Positions 56,141 to 64,000 of a DNA stretch of 64,000 nucleotides are shown here, one piece after another. This stretch comes from Methylophilus methylotrophus DSM 46235 = ATCC 53528 (GTDB lineage Bacteria; Pseudomonadota; Gammaproteobacteria; Burkholderiales; Methylophilaceae). How positions within the stretch are numbered: the stretch's first letter is position 1; every line of letters starts with the position of its first letter. Position numbers and translations under genes: made by a program. The stretch is taken from positions 759,326 to 823,325 of the forward strand of contig NZ_KB905141.1 of NCBI RefSeq assembly GCF_000378225.1. Reading direction: 5' to 3'. Under the pieces are notes generated by a model, which searched no databases, had not been told where the DNA came from, and saw nothing but the letters and a program-made list of their open reading frames with translations.

Positions 56141-56627
56141 CCGTCTCGCTGATATTGACGGTGGTGCCTACGGGAACGCGGTCAAATAACTCAACCAGGT
56201 CAGCGTTACGCATGCGCACGCAGCCATGCGAGCCGGGGACACCCAGTTCGGTTTCATCCGGCGTACCATGAATATAAATATACCGCTGCATGGTATCCAC
56301 ATTGCCCAGGCGGTTTTTACCTGGCTCGGTGCCGCTCAGCCACAGAATACGAGTTAAAATCCAGTCGCGCTCAGGGAATTGCAACTTTATTGCTGGTGTG
56401 AAAATTTCCCCTGTTGGCCGCCTGCCGACAAAGACCGTGTTCTCAGCGGCACCATCACCGATTTTGGCACGGATGATATGCGTGCCCAGCGGCGTGCAGC
56501 CACTGTTTTTGACACAGCCCACCCCATTCGCAGCCGTCGATACGGCATAGCGCGCCACTTGTCCGCCATTGTCGTCAAACAGGGTCAGGGTTTGTTGGGG
56601 GATAGAAATTTCAATATGCATAGCCAT
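56133..56627 (-). CDS. L,D-transpeptidase (YkuD family)
   Basis: A 164-residue single YkuD domain: the catalytic motif HGTPDETELGVPGSHGCVRM with active-site Cys, His and Arg. No signal peptide is visible, unusual for an enzyme that cross-links or modifies murein in the periplasm, so it could act in an atypical way or be exported otherwise. I chose the ATG at 56627 (MAMHIEIS); the frame runs to 56675. It is the first gene of the permease-yhhQ-nagZ-lpxO run. Confidence 0.88.
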   Translation of the reverse strand: MAMHIEISIPQQTLTLFDDNGGQVARYAVSTAANGVGCVKNSGCTPLGTHIIRAKIGDGAAENTVFVGRRPTGEIFTPAIKLQFPERDWILTRILWLSGTEPGKNRLGNVDTMQRYIYIHGTPDETELGVPGSHGCVRMRNADLVELFDRVPVGTTVNISETDD

Positions 56628-56739
56628 TATTCTAAGCGATTTGCACCTTGTCGCATGTGATTTGATGCAACCCAAGCGCTGCGCACATAAATTCCATTAA
56701 AATCATCACCGACTCTCATCACTTGAATCAGGGCGCAGC

Positions 56740-57429
56740 ATGGCACATCAAGAATTACACTTTTTACAACGCAGCGGCTGGTTGCGTGCCACCGTGTTAG
56801 GCGCCAACGATGGCATTATTTCTACCGCCAGCCTGCTGATGGGTGTGGCTGCCGCAGGGACAAATCATGAAACCTTATTGATGACTGGCATCGCAGGGTT
56901 GGTGGCAGGGGCCCTCTCGATGGCGGCAGGCGAATATGTCTCGGTCAGTTCACAAACAGACATAGAACAAGCAGACCTCGCACGTGAGGCCGCAGAACTG
57001 AAGGAAAACCCTGAAAGTGAACTGCGTGAACTGACTGGCATTTATATCCAGCGCGGTTTATCCCCCGATCTGGCCAGGCAAGTGGCGCAGGCATTGTCGC
57101 AACATGATTCACTGGCTGCACATGCGCGTGACGAACTGGGCTTGCATGACAACAATCAAGCCCAGCCATTCCAGGCAGCGCTGGCCTCTGCACTCGCCTT
57201 TAGCAGTGGCGCGCTGTTGCCGCTCATGACCGCCTGGCTGGCACCGCATAGCCAGGCACAAACCTGGCTTACGCTGAGCACATTGCCTTTTTTGGGATTA
57301 TTAGGCATGGTCTCTGCCCGCACCGGCGGTGCCAGGGTATGGAAAAGTGTTAGCCGCGTGGTGTTCTGGGGCGCCCTTGCCTTGGCAGCCACGGCACTGA
57401 TCGGCCGCTGGTTTGGCGTGACCCCCTAG
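56740..57429 (+). CDS. VIT1/CCC1-family transporter
   Basis: A 229-residue membrane protein of the vacuolar iron/manganese transporter family: LRATVLGANDGIISTASLLM (signature with the metal-site Asp), LVAGALSMAAGEYVSVSSQ, a cytoplasmic helical segment with several Glu (EQADLAREAAELKENPESEL), and helices in the last ~80 residues. It probably exports or sequesters Fe(II) or Mn(II). It is divergent from the transpeptidase operon and converges with the binding-protein gene. Confidence 0.93.
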   Translation: MAHQELHFLQRSGWLRATVLGANDGIISTASLLMGVAAAGTNHETLLMTGIAGLVAGALSMAAGEYVSVSSQTDIEQADLAREAAELKENPESELRELTGIYIQRGLSPDLARQVAQALSQHDSLAAHARDELGLHDNNQAQPFQAALASALAFSSGALLPLMTAWLAPHSQAQTWLTLSTLPFLGLLGMVSARTGGARVWKSVSRVVFWGALALAATALIGRWFGVTP

Positions 57430-57430
57430 T

Positions 57431-57459
57431 CTATCTGCTACCAGCCTCTCACCAGATAG
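57431..57459. terminator. hairpin between convergent VIT and binding-protein genes
   Basis: CTATCTG (57431-57437) pairs with CAGATAG (57453-57459), flanked by CCCCC and GGGGG that can lengthen the stem. T-tracts are weak. Confidence 0.45.
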
Positions 57460-57464
57460 GGGGC

Positions 57465-58943
57465 TTAGTTTGCAGCTGGGTTAAACACCACCTTCGTCAG
57501 CCCATCCCAATTACCATCCGGCATGGGCCGGTAACTGACAATCGTATTGCGGTAAGCCGCAAACTGGCCTTCATACCACAACGGGATCACTGGCAATTCA
57601 CTGTGCAGGCGGCTGGTCACCGCTGGCCAGTCTTCTTTTCTCAGCAATTGGTCCAGCACTGGATCCTGGTAGCGGCCACGGTTGAATCCCTGTGGTGGCA
57701 AGCTGCTGGAAGCAAAGACCTTGCTGTAAATTTCAGGCGTTTTAATGCCTACCCAGGTCAGGCCATATATTTGGAAATTGCCTTTTTGCACATCTGCAAA
57801 AAAAGTCCCCCAGTCCAGGCTTTTGATTTGCAGGTCTATGCCCGCCTCTTGCATTTGCGCCTGCAAAATAGTCGCCAGGCGCACTCGCTGCGGATCGGTA
57901 CTGGTTTTATAAATCAGCGTCAAAGGCAGCTTGACCCCAGCGGACTGCAGCAACTGCCTGGCTAAGGCTGGCTGGTAAGCATAAGGCTCCAAGGCCGCAT
58001 TGCCGGCATAATGCTCAGGCGGCAAAATGGCATTCGCCTGTCGGCTATGGCTGACCATGACCTTGTCGATAATCGCCCGCGTATCAATGGCGTGTGCAAT
58101 GGCGCGCCTGACACGGACATCGCGTAAAAAGTCGGCTTGCACATTCAGGCCCAGATAGGAATAGTTTGCGCCTATCCCGGTGTTGACAGTCACATTGGAC
58201 TGTTTTTGCAAATACTTCACCAGCTCGGGTGGCAAGTCGCCCTGAATTAAATCGGCCTCCCCACGTTTTAGCTTGAGTACGCGAACGTTGGGGTCTTTGA
58301 CCTCTTCAAAACGGACTGTCAGCCCATCACTGAGGCGTTTGAGCTGTAACTCAGCCTGCCAATGATCCAGCTTGAACGGACCACTGCCAACAGGCTGATG
58401 CCCGAAGTCATGTCCGTTCGCAATCAAATGGGCAGGCAAGATACCCACCATCAGGCGCGCCGCAAAATGCGGGTCAGGATGGCTGAGGGCAAAGTCTATG
58501 GTTTTTGCATCAGGGGTGGAGATGTGTTCGATATGCCTGAATTCAGCGGTATGTGGGGAGTTTTTTAATTGCAGCAGGCTCTCATAAGTCGCCTTTACAT
58601 CGGCTGCGGTTAGGGATTTGCCGTCATGAAACACGGCTGACTGGGTAAGCTGAAAACGGTAATGCAGGGCATCCAGCATTTGCCATGTCGCCAACCCTGG
58701 CACCTCATGCGAACTCGCGTCGAACTCCACCAACCGCTGGTAAATGAGCCGGTTAATCCGCTCTGAAGCCGCATCGGTGGCAAAGCGCGGATCCAGATTC
58801 ACCGGGGCTTGCGCGACAGCAAAAATCAGCGAACGTGACGATCCGTCTGGCTGGCATCCCGCCATTGCGCATATCAACAACAGCCACGGCAACCAGCGGC
58901 GCAATAGATTGGTTACCACGTTATGCCTTCTCGAAAATCGCAA
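57465..58943 (-). CDS. peptide ABC transporter substrate-binding lipoprotein
   Basis: A 492-residue family 5 (DppA/OppA-like) solute-binding protein with a lipoprotein signal ending [10 protein letters not shown]. Seen: [59 protein letters not shown] and [12 protein letters not shown]. It overlaps the rlmD 3' end by 23 bases and so is downstream of it in one transcript. It likely feeds the permeases at 54435-56140, though the VIT gene on the other strand separates them. Confidence 0.93.
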   Translation of the reverse strand: MRFSRRHNVVTNLLRRWLPWLLLICAMAGCQPDGSSRSLIFAVAQAPVNLDPRFATDAASERINRLIYQRLVEFDASSHEVPGLATWQMLDALHYRFQLTQSAVFHDGKSLTAADVKATYESLLQLKNSPHTAEFRHIEHISTPDAKTIDFALSHPDPHFAARLMVGILPAHLIANGHDFGHQPVGSGPFKLDHWQAELQLKRLSDGLTVRFEEVKDPNVRVLKLKRGEADLIQGDLPPELVKYLQKQSNVTVNTGIGANYSYLGLNVQADFLRDVRVRRAIAHAIDTRAIIDKVMVSHSRQANAILPPEHYAGNAALEPYAYQPALARQLLQSAGVKLPLTLIYKTSTDPQRVRLATILQAQMQEAGIDLQIKSLDWGTFFADVQKGNFQIYGLTWVGIKTPEIYSKVFASSSLPPQGFNRGRYQDPVLDQLLRKEDWPAVTSRLHSELPVIPLWYEGQFAAYRNTIVSYRPMPDGNWDGLTKVVFNPAAN

Positions 58944-60294
58944 TCGATTCTACATGGGCCGTGTGCGGGAACATATTCATGACACCAGCCGCTAGCAAAC
59001 GATACCCTTTCACCTGCGTCAGGATAGCAGCATCGCGTGACAGCGTAGACGGGTTACATGAGACATACACAATCCGCCAGGGCGCATGGCTGGCCACAGT
59101 ATCGCCTGCATCAGGCAAGGCTTTGATCAGTTCAATGGCGCCATCGCGGGGTGGGTCCACCAGCCATTTGTCAAAAGCACCCAATGACTGCAATGACTCA
59201 GCTGTCATATCAAACAGGTCAGATTCAGCAAACTCGACATTTTCAATGCCATTTAAACCGGCATTCTCTATCGCGCGTTTCACCAGTGCCTGCGACCCTT
59301 CAACCCCGTAGACGCTGGCACCACTGCGCGCAATCGGCAGCGTAAAGTTGCCCAGGCCACAGAAAAAATCGGCGATGCGTTCACCTGCTTGCGGCTGCAA
59401 CAACTGCATGGCACGGCGGATCATGACCCGGTTAATGGCTGGGTTCACTTGGGTAAACTCTGTCGGACTAAACGGATACTCAAGATTGTATTCCGGCAGG
59501 CTGTAATGTAACTTGTCGCCATGCTCGAACAACGGTTTAACTGTATCCGGGCCCTTGGTTTGCGTCCACACCTGGGCGCCATACGTGTCTTCAAACGTTT
59601 TCATCAAGGCAACATCAGCCTCGCTGAGCGCCTCCAGAATGCGGAAAACCAACACCGTGGCATCTTCTCCCACGGCCAGCTCAATCTGAGGCAGGGATTG
59701 CTTGATGGATAATTGCCCGATGAGTTGCTTCAATGGCAGGATGAGGTCAGAGACCGGCTGCGTCAACACTTCACAGCTATCCATAAAGGTCACAAAACTG
59801 CTGCCTTTTTCATTAAACCCGACCAGTACGCCACCTTTTTTCTCGACATACCTCACGCGAAGTCGCGCTTTATGGCGGTAATGCCAGGGTGTACCTTGTA
59901 TCGGTGGCAGGATTTTTTCCGGACGTACTCGGCCGATATGCCAGAAATCATTTTCTAGCATGCGCTGCTTGGCGGCAACCTGGGCCGAAAACTCCAAATG
60001 CTGCATGGCACAGCCACCACAGGTGCCAAAATAGGCACAGCCTGGTGTCACACGCTGGCTGGAGGCTTTGACCACTTCTACCGTGGTGGCAAGCTCATAG
60101 GTTGCCTTGACGTGATGTGAGACAAACCTGACTTCTTCAAAAGGCAATGCGCCCTCAATGAAAATGACTTTGCCATCAACATGGGCGACTCCACGACCTT
60201 CCTGGTCCAGGGATTCAATGTTGGCGGTTCTTGGAATCTGCGCCGCCTTGGCGGCTGGCGACAGGTTGGAGGATCTTTGACGGTTGTTTCTCAT
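58921..60294 (-). CDS. rlmD: 23S rRNA (uracil-1939-C5)-methyltransferase
   Basis: A 457-residue enzyme forming m5U1939 in 23S rRNA. Order: TRAM domain at ~20-80 ([20 protein letters not shown]), [4Fe-4S] cysteines [15 protein letters not shown] near residues 87-101 with a further Cys in DSCEVL, SAM motif [29 protein letters not shown] and the catalytic Cys in [15 protein letters not shown]. All are hallmarks of RlmD. Confidence 0.95.
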   Translation of the reverse strand: MRNNRQRSSNLSPAAKAAQIPRTANIESLDQEGRGVAHVDGKVIFIEGALPFEEVRFVSHHVKATYELATTVEVVKASSQRVTPGCAYFGTCGGCAMQHLEFSAQVAAKQRMLENDFWHIGRVRPEKILPPIQGTPWHYRHKARLRVRYVEKKGGVLVGFNEKGSSFVTFMDSCEVLTQPVSDLILPLKQLIGQLSIKQSLPQIELAVGEDATVLVFRILEALSEADVALMKTFEDTYGAQVWTQTKGPDTVKPLFEHGDKLHYSLPEYNLEYPFSPTEFTQVNPAINRVMIRRAMQLLQPQAGERIADFFCGLGNFTLPIARSGASVYGVEGSQALVKRAIENAGLNGIENVEFAESDLFDMTAESLQSLGAFDKWLVDPPRDGAIELIKALPDAGDTVASHAPWRIVYVSCNPSTLSRDAAILTQVKGYRLLAAGVMNMFPHTAHVESIAIFEKA

Positions 60295-60363
60295 AACCTG
60301 TTATTTTACCTGATTTGGGCATACAATCCCTCAAGAACCCTAATCAAAAATAAGGAGAATGTG

Positions 60364-60852
60364 ATGCTTAAACAATGGACCTTGACCACCACACTGATGC
60401 TGGCAATTTTTTCATCTACCACCAGCGTTGCCGATGAAATTACCATCCAGCGAGATGCACATGGGGTGGACTACGTGACCGGGGGCATAGGCTCGGAAGA
60501 GGTTGAGGCCATGGAATCCTTTAAAAAACAATTTAACCTTTATTTTTTGTTTTCAGAAGGCAAAGTAGGCCGCGTGATTGATGACATCAATATCAGCATC
60601 AGTGACAGCAAAAACCAACCCGTTTTTGCACTGGAGCATGCTGCACCAAGACTCTTATTGAATTTACCCAGTGGCAAATATCAGGTGACAGCCAGCTACC
60701 TGGGCAGTGAGCAGCGTTATCGTTTTGCGCATGACGCGAAAAAGCATCACCGCGTGATCCTCAACTGGAGAAACAAGATTGATGAAGACACCGTAGAGCC
60801 TGGGGTAGAAGATGCAGCAGCACCTGAAGCCTCTGCCACTGAAACACCTTAA
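60364..60852 (+). CDS. hypothetical secreted protein
   Basis: A 162-residue protein with a signal peptide (MLKQWTLTTTLMLAIFSSTT, then SVADE with cleavage likely after SVA). AAGGAG lies just before the ATG at 60364. The mature part is predicted to be beta-rich (NLYFLFSEGKVGRVIDDINI, LLLNLPSGKYQVTASYLG), like small carboxypeptidase-regulatory-type domains, with an Ala/Glu/Pro-rich tail. I do not recognise the family. It is divergent from rlmD by 69 bases. Confidence 0.75.
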   Translation: MLKQWTLTTTLMLAIFSSTTSVADEITIQRDAHGVDYVTGGIGSEEVEAMESFKKQFNLYFLFSEGKVGRVIDDINISISDSKNQPVFALEHAAPRLLLNLPSGKYQVTASYLGSEQRYRFAHDAKKHHRVILNWRNKIDEDTVEPGVEDAAAPEASATETP

Positions 60853-60861
60853 AAAAATTTT

Positions 60862-60938
60862 ACCGCCGATAAACGCGGATTAAAGCCGATCAATAAAAAC
60901 TCAGTTTTTATCGGCGTATATTTGCATTTATCGGCGGT
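60862..60938. repeat. nested palindromic repeat, likely bidirectional terminator
   Basis: ACCGCCGATAAA (60862-60873) pairs perfectly with TTTATCGGCGGT (60927-60938). Inside, GCCGAT and AAAAAC (60885-60900) pair with GTTTTTATCGGC (60904-60915) around a 4-base bulge. The GCCGATAAA unit recurs within it, like dispersed intergenic repeats of environmental proteobacteria. It separates two convergent genes. Confidence 0.7.
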
Positions 60939-60959
60939 CAATCCTACGAATTGTTGATT

Positions 60960-61730
60960 TCAAGACCAGGCGGCCATAAATTGCTGCCAGTGCTCGCCAC
61001 TGTAGCCAGTCAAAGTCTCTCGTACCAACTGAATTTCTGACGCATAACTGGCTTCATTCAAGTGACCTCGCATTTTCAAAAAACGTAGATACACCAGATG
61101 CGTGTTGGCGACATCGGTTTCACAATAATCGCGTATTGCCTTGATTTCACCATCCAAATAGGCTTGCCATACCTTGCTGCCATCCATACCAAGTTTTCCA
61201 GGAAACCCGCATAGCTGGGCTATTTCATCGAGCTGCGCATTGGCACGGCCACTGTACATGGCCAGCACATCCATCAAATCCAGATGACGCATATGGTAGC
61301 GGCTGATGTAGTTGTTCCATTTGAAGTCTTTGTCGTCCTCACCTAAATCCCAGTAGCGTGGTGCAGCAATCCCATGCACCATGGCGCGGTAGTGCAACAC
61401 AGGCAGATCAAAGCCGCCGCCGTTCCAGCTCACCAAGTTAGGTGTGTATTTTTCAATGCCATCAAAAAAGCGCTGGATAATCTCGGCCTCACTCGATTGC
61501 TCATCACCGAGCGTCCACACGCGGAACTGGTTACCCTCGCGCAAGGCGCAAGAAATTGCGCATATCCGCTGCAAATGGTGTGGCAGGAAATCAGTGCTAT
61601 TGTGCTGACGGCGCTGGTGAAAAGCGATATTCGCGACATCCGTATCGCTTAGGCTGGCAGGAAGATCATGCAACTGGCGAATGCCGTCCACATCCGGAAT
61701 CGTTTCAATATCAAACACCAAACTTAGCAT
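60960..61730 (-). CDS. PolB-type 3'-5' exonuclease domain protein
   Basis: A 256-residue protein of the predicted 3'-5' exonuclease family related to the proofreading domain of DNA polymerase B. The DEDDy motifs are visible: FDIETIPD (Exo I) at the N-terminus, LVSWNGGGFDLPVLHYRAM (Exo II) and YCETDVANTHLVYL (Exo III). It stands alone, with no polymerase domain. The ATG at 61730 is used; a TTG two codons upstream is possible. A role in DNA repair is inferred from the family. Confidence 0.88.
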   Translation of the reverse strand: MLSLVFDIETIPDVDGIRQLHDLPASLSDTDVANIAFHQRRQHNSTDFLPHHLQRICAISCALREGNQFRVWTLGDEQSSEAEIIQRFFDGIEKYTPNLVSWNGGGFDLPVLHYRAMVHGIAAPRYWDLGEDDKDFKWNNYISRYHMRHLDLMDVLAMYSGRANAQLDEIAQLCGFPGKLGMDGSKVWQAYLDGEIKAIRDYCETDVANTHLVYLRFLKMRGHLNEASYASEIQLVRETLTGYSGEHWQQFMAAWS

Positions 61731-61811
61731 GGTCAAACCTGTATAAAAAATGGTTTTTTAAAATAACACAGCCCCACAACTTATACCAGATACGCAGTTT
61801 GTGTGATGATT

Positions 61812-61878
61812 TTGTATAAAAAGAACACGCTTTGTATCAACGGATACAATTCACAGACATTTGTATCAAAATATACAT
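61812..61878. promoter_or_regulatory. TTGTATC operator-like cluster
   Basis: TTGTATA (61812), the palindrome TTGTATC-AACG-GATACAA (61832-61849) and the near-palindrome TTGTATC-AAAA-TATACAT (61861-61878) lie in the 300-bp gap before the Ser/Thr-rich gene; the two palindromes begin 29 bases apart. It looks like a multi-site operator. The regulator is unknown. Confidence 0.5.
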
Positions 61879-62033
61879 TTAAGATACTGATTTATAAAGG
61901 TTTTTTGTGTTTTTTCATGCCTTAAAAAAAGGTCATCCCGTCTTAAGCTAAGGGATGTTCAGTCAACACGTTGTATTGCCAGGGTGCAATCGCAGCAGCC
62001 CTGAACATTTAAAAACTTTACGGAGCACTCATC

Positions 62034-62708
62034 ATGACATCAATCAGTTCAATCAGTAGTAATAACAATATTCAATCATTGTCACAGGTAGGCCAGCGCA
62101 ATGGCATGCAACCTCCACCGCCACCACCTGACGGCGAAGGTCATGGCAAGGATGGCGGTGGTTTGCTAGGAGCCATTGATTCCGCACTTAAAAGCGCTGG
62201 CATCGAAGGCGGTTTGGAATCCATTTTCGGGCAATGGGGCACAAATAGCACCAGTAGTCCCACCAGCACAGACGGTAACGAAACGACAGATAATAACGAT
62301 GGCAACACAGATGCCGCCAGTGCCTTAAATAGTTTCTTGCAAAACCTCATTAGTGCCTTGCAGTCGCAAGGGACAACAGAGACCACCAACAGTGAAGACA
62401 GTACTGACGAATCTAGTACGTTAGAATCAAGCACCACACAAGGCATGCCACCGCCCCAACCTTATGGCGGACATGGTATGGAAGCCAAACTACAAAGCCT
62501 TATTTCATCTTTAACTAGCAGTGACAGTACGACGTCAGATACTTCTTTGGAGAGCAACACCAGTAACTTGGAAAGCAGCTTCCAATCACTCGTTAGTGCG
62601 CTGGGTGGTAACGGCGGCAGCACAAGCCTGAGTGGTTTTCTGCAAGCTTTGTCCACAGGTATGCAGCATCGTGGCACGGCGGGCAATGTTGTGAGCACAA
62701 CCGCTTAA
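62034..62708 (+). CDS. Ser/Thr-rich low-complexity protein
   Basis: A 224-residue protein of unknown family, with no signal peptide or membrane helix. Polar Ser/Thr/Asn stretches alternate with short amphipathic helices: LLGAIDSALKSAGIEGGLES, SALNSFLQNLISALQSQG, LQSLISSLTSSDST and SFQSLVSALGGNGG form an imperfect repeat of the type FxxLxSxL. There are PPPPPP and MPPPQPYGGHG proline patches. GGAG precedes the ATG. A long gap with operator-like repeats lies upstream. It resembles secreted or surface-associated repeat proteins, but the function is open. Confidence 0.72.
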   Translation: MTSISSISSNNNIQSLSQVGQRNGMQPPPPPPDGEGHGKDGGGLLGAIDSALKSAGIEGGLESIFGQWGTNSTSSPTSTDGNETTDNNDGNTDAASALNSFLQNLISALQSQGTTETTNSEDSTDESSTLESSTTQGMPPPQPYGGHGMEAKLQSLISSLTSSDSTTSDTSLESNTSNLESSFQSLVSALGGNGGSTSLSGFLQALSTGMQHRGTAGNVVSTTA

Positions 62709-62758
62709 CGAAGTTAAGTCAAGAGAGCAGCTATCACGTTACGTGGCAGCTGCTACTT

Positions 62759-63040
62759 TAGGGCCTGTTAACGCTATTTCAATTGTCGATGTTGCCTCTG
62801 TCATCAGTGCTATCAAGGCGTGAGAAGCGCAGTTTGGTGATTCCCAACAAGCGCCGAACAACGCGGAGAGCGCTGATGACAGAGCCAACCCAGCGGGCTG
62901 GAGTCATTGATTCGCTTCGCTATGTTGTCTATCACTTATGTCGCCAGCTACGCCAAATCTATTCCTGCGACTCTTTCCGCCTTGCGTAACGAGTAAATGC
63001 TCTCCAGCAGCGGCAACTAAAATAGCGTTAACAGGCCCTA
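62759..63040. mobile_element. MITE-like element with 21-bp terminal inverted repeats
   Basis: The ends are perfect inverted repeats of 21 bp beginning TAGGGCCTGTTAACGCTATT (62759-62779, matched at 63020-63040), with weaker pairing for a further ~12 bp. The outer TA may be a target duplication. Inside, GTTGCCTCTGTCATCAGTGC (62791 on) and its partner at 62869-62889 pair at 19 of 21 positions. No transposase is encoded; a 68-codon frame (62783-62989) is probably not a gene. It is best read as a non-autonomous IS derivative. Confidence 0.8.
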
Positions 63041-63047
63041 ATAAAAA

Positions 63048-63527
63048 CTAAGCAAATTCCAATTGCAGAATATCTGTTTCAGAGTCTTCATCCAGCCATT
63101 CTGCAGGTGCTTTATGCAACCGGATCGGTGTCTGCATTTCTTCCCCATCAAATGTCAGAATCGCATAACTGACCTCATTCGGGGACTCCATAGGTGTGAA
63201 CTTGGCAAAGCCGAAATTGGCATTCCGCATCACTTGCCAGGCACCGTACGGTTCAGCATATTCCGGCTTTGAAAAATAATGAGCGATTTGTTTGTCAGTG
63301 GCTGATTTGAGCGCGCAGTCCTCTTCACGCGACAATACCGACCAGCGGTAATCCAGACCATCAGCAATCGGTTGCAATTGCATGAGATACCAATGTACGT
63401 TTTCACGAACCAGTTGTATCAAAGAACGTACACGACCAGTATGGTGGTTGAGGATATAGTAAATCCCTAAATCCTGTTGATGAATGCTTTCACCCAGTCT
63501 AGGGAGAACGAAAAGATTAGTTGGCAC
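63048..63527 (-). CDS. hypothetical protein
   Basis: A 159-residue soluble protein, MPTNLFVLPRLGESIHQQDL at the start, with no motif that I recognise. Composition is normal (globular, mixed alpha/beta: YIILN-type YYILNHHTGRVRSLIQLV, then YAILTFDGEEMQTPIRLHKA) and it ends just 7 bases from the MITE-like element. The acidic C-terminus EDSETDILQLEFA could be affected by the nearby insertion, but no frame break is seen. Confidence 0.6.
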   Translation of the reverse strand: MPTNLFVLPRLGESIHQQDLGIYYILNHHTGRVRSLIQLVRENVHWYLMQLQPIADGLDYRWSVLSREEDCALKSATDKQIAHYFSKPEYAEPYGAWQVMRNANFGFAKFTPMESPNEVSYAILTFDGEEMQTPIRLHKAPAEWLDEDSETDILQLEFA

Positions 63528-63707
63528 AACAGACTCCTTTCATCGGGACATGCACTTAAACTGTATGCAATGAACATGCCTGAAACTTAAATGACAGGCT
63601 TTTATTGCACTGTTTATTGAATTGCCGCGAGCACTCGTCGCTGCGCCCTTGTCGGAATATTTATGTGTTCATTTAAGCAGTTGCTGCCAAGCCCTTGTTT
63701 TGCCTGC

Positions 63708-64000
63708 CTATTTGCGTGTCCATTGCCCATCGCGCTGCACAAACCAGCCTGATTGCGCCTTATCTATCCAGCGCAGGGCAAACGTGCGCTGTATTTCACC
63801 TTCCCATTCCGGGTGACCATTTGCGGCAGCAATGCCGTGGTAAAGCTCAACACGGTCCATGTTTTCTTCTTTGACCAGTGCCGCTAACGCACTACGTTGG
63901 GACAATGGCACCAAACCGGCATCTTTGACTGCCACAAACCCTTCTGCAGTCAAACCCACTGCCCCGGACTGATAATGTGGCAACAACTGCAGATGACGGT
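63708..64000 (-). CDS. YdbL/DUF1318 family protein, 5' end cut by window edge
   Basis: About 97 C-terminal residues are visible; the frame stays open to the window edge (a TTG at 63986 is not the real start). SGAVGLTAEGFVAV, LAALVKEENMDRVELYHGIA and a C-terminal GWFVQRDGQWTRK match DUF1318 (YdbL), periplasmic proteins often encoded beside YnbE and YdbH, which act in envelope lipid transport. The N-terminal signal peptide would lie beyond the edge. Confidence 0.7.
   Translation of the reverse strand, partial: RHLQLLPHYQSGAVGLTAEGFVAVKDAGLVPLSQRSALAALVKEENMDRVELYHGIAAANGHPEWEGEIQRTFALRWIDKAQSGWFVQRDGQWTRK

Noticed and set aside
62783-62989. 68-codon frame inside the MITE-like element
   Set aside because: It spans the internal near-palindrome and has no transposase motif, so it is probably chance.

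Overview
The window looks like a chromosomal segment of a Gram-negative betaproteobacterium. A Methylophilaceae-like methylotroph (Methylophilus, Methylotenera, Methylovorus group) is the best guess. The reasons are a 14-gene nuo operon in the order nuoA to nuoN with a DUF2818 gene after nuoN, tpiA-secG-tRNA-Leu directly upstream of nuoA, an infA copy next to a cold-shock gene, and moderate base composition. The family assignment is inference; no rRNA or marker search could be done.

Layout. 1-7.5 kb: a MoxR-type ATPase, a TetR regulator with an SDR/DUF2798 gene pair, infA and csp, a LysR regulator divergent from a second DUF2798 gene, and a PAP2 phosphatase. 7.2-23.6 kb (all minus strand): tpiA, secG, tRNA-Leu(GAG), nuoABCDEFGHIJKLMN and DUF2818, i.e. 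respiratory complex I. 23.7-28 kb: an electrophile/quinone-type cluster (pirin, flavodoxin-like reductase, YceI, Old Yellow Enzyme) divergent from a LysR gene, then psiE-like and the tRNA deaminase gene tadA.

29-49.5 kb is the most distinctive part: a Tad (tight adherence, Flp type IVc) pilus locus in several transcription units. Unit A (+): a glycosyltransferase, a large TadE-like pseudopilin with a calcium-loop-like motif, and CpaB. Unit B (-): CpaC secretin, a lipoprotein, a TPR protein, CpaE/TadZ, the CpaF ATPase, TadB, TadC and DUF192. Unit C (+): Flp pilin, prepilin peptidase, a 1487-residue protein joining two TPR-glycosyltransferase modules, a third glycosyltransferase-like region and a methyltransferase, and a hexapeptide acetyltransferase. 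Unit D (-): two lipoproteins, one related to the lipoprotein of unit B. A fifth unit is a 38-codon gene with its own terminator between cpaC and flp. I find sigma-54-type -24/-12 elements (KGGCAY-N5-TTGCW) in front of all four main units, two with a palindrome about 90-120 bp upstream where an activator could bind. My reading is that this is a sigma-54-controlled Tad pilus that carries its own pilin-decoration enzymes.

49.8-60.3 kb holds envelope and housekeeping genes. A Bax-inhibitor-1 family gene is followed by a long minus-strand run (L,D-transpeptidase, two peptide-ABC permeases, YhhQ queuosine-precursor transporter, methyltransferase, NagZ, LpxO-like hydroxylase). A VIT-family transporter and an rlmD / peptide-binding-protein pair follow. 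60.3-64 kb holds hypothetical genes, a PolB-type exonuclease, a Ser/Thr-rich low-complexity protein, a MITE-like element with 21-bp perfect terminal inverted repeats, and the start-truncated end of a YdbL/DUF1318 gene at the right edge. No CRISPR array, prophage or complete insertion sequence was seen.
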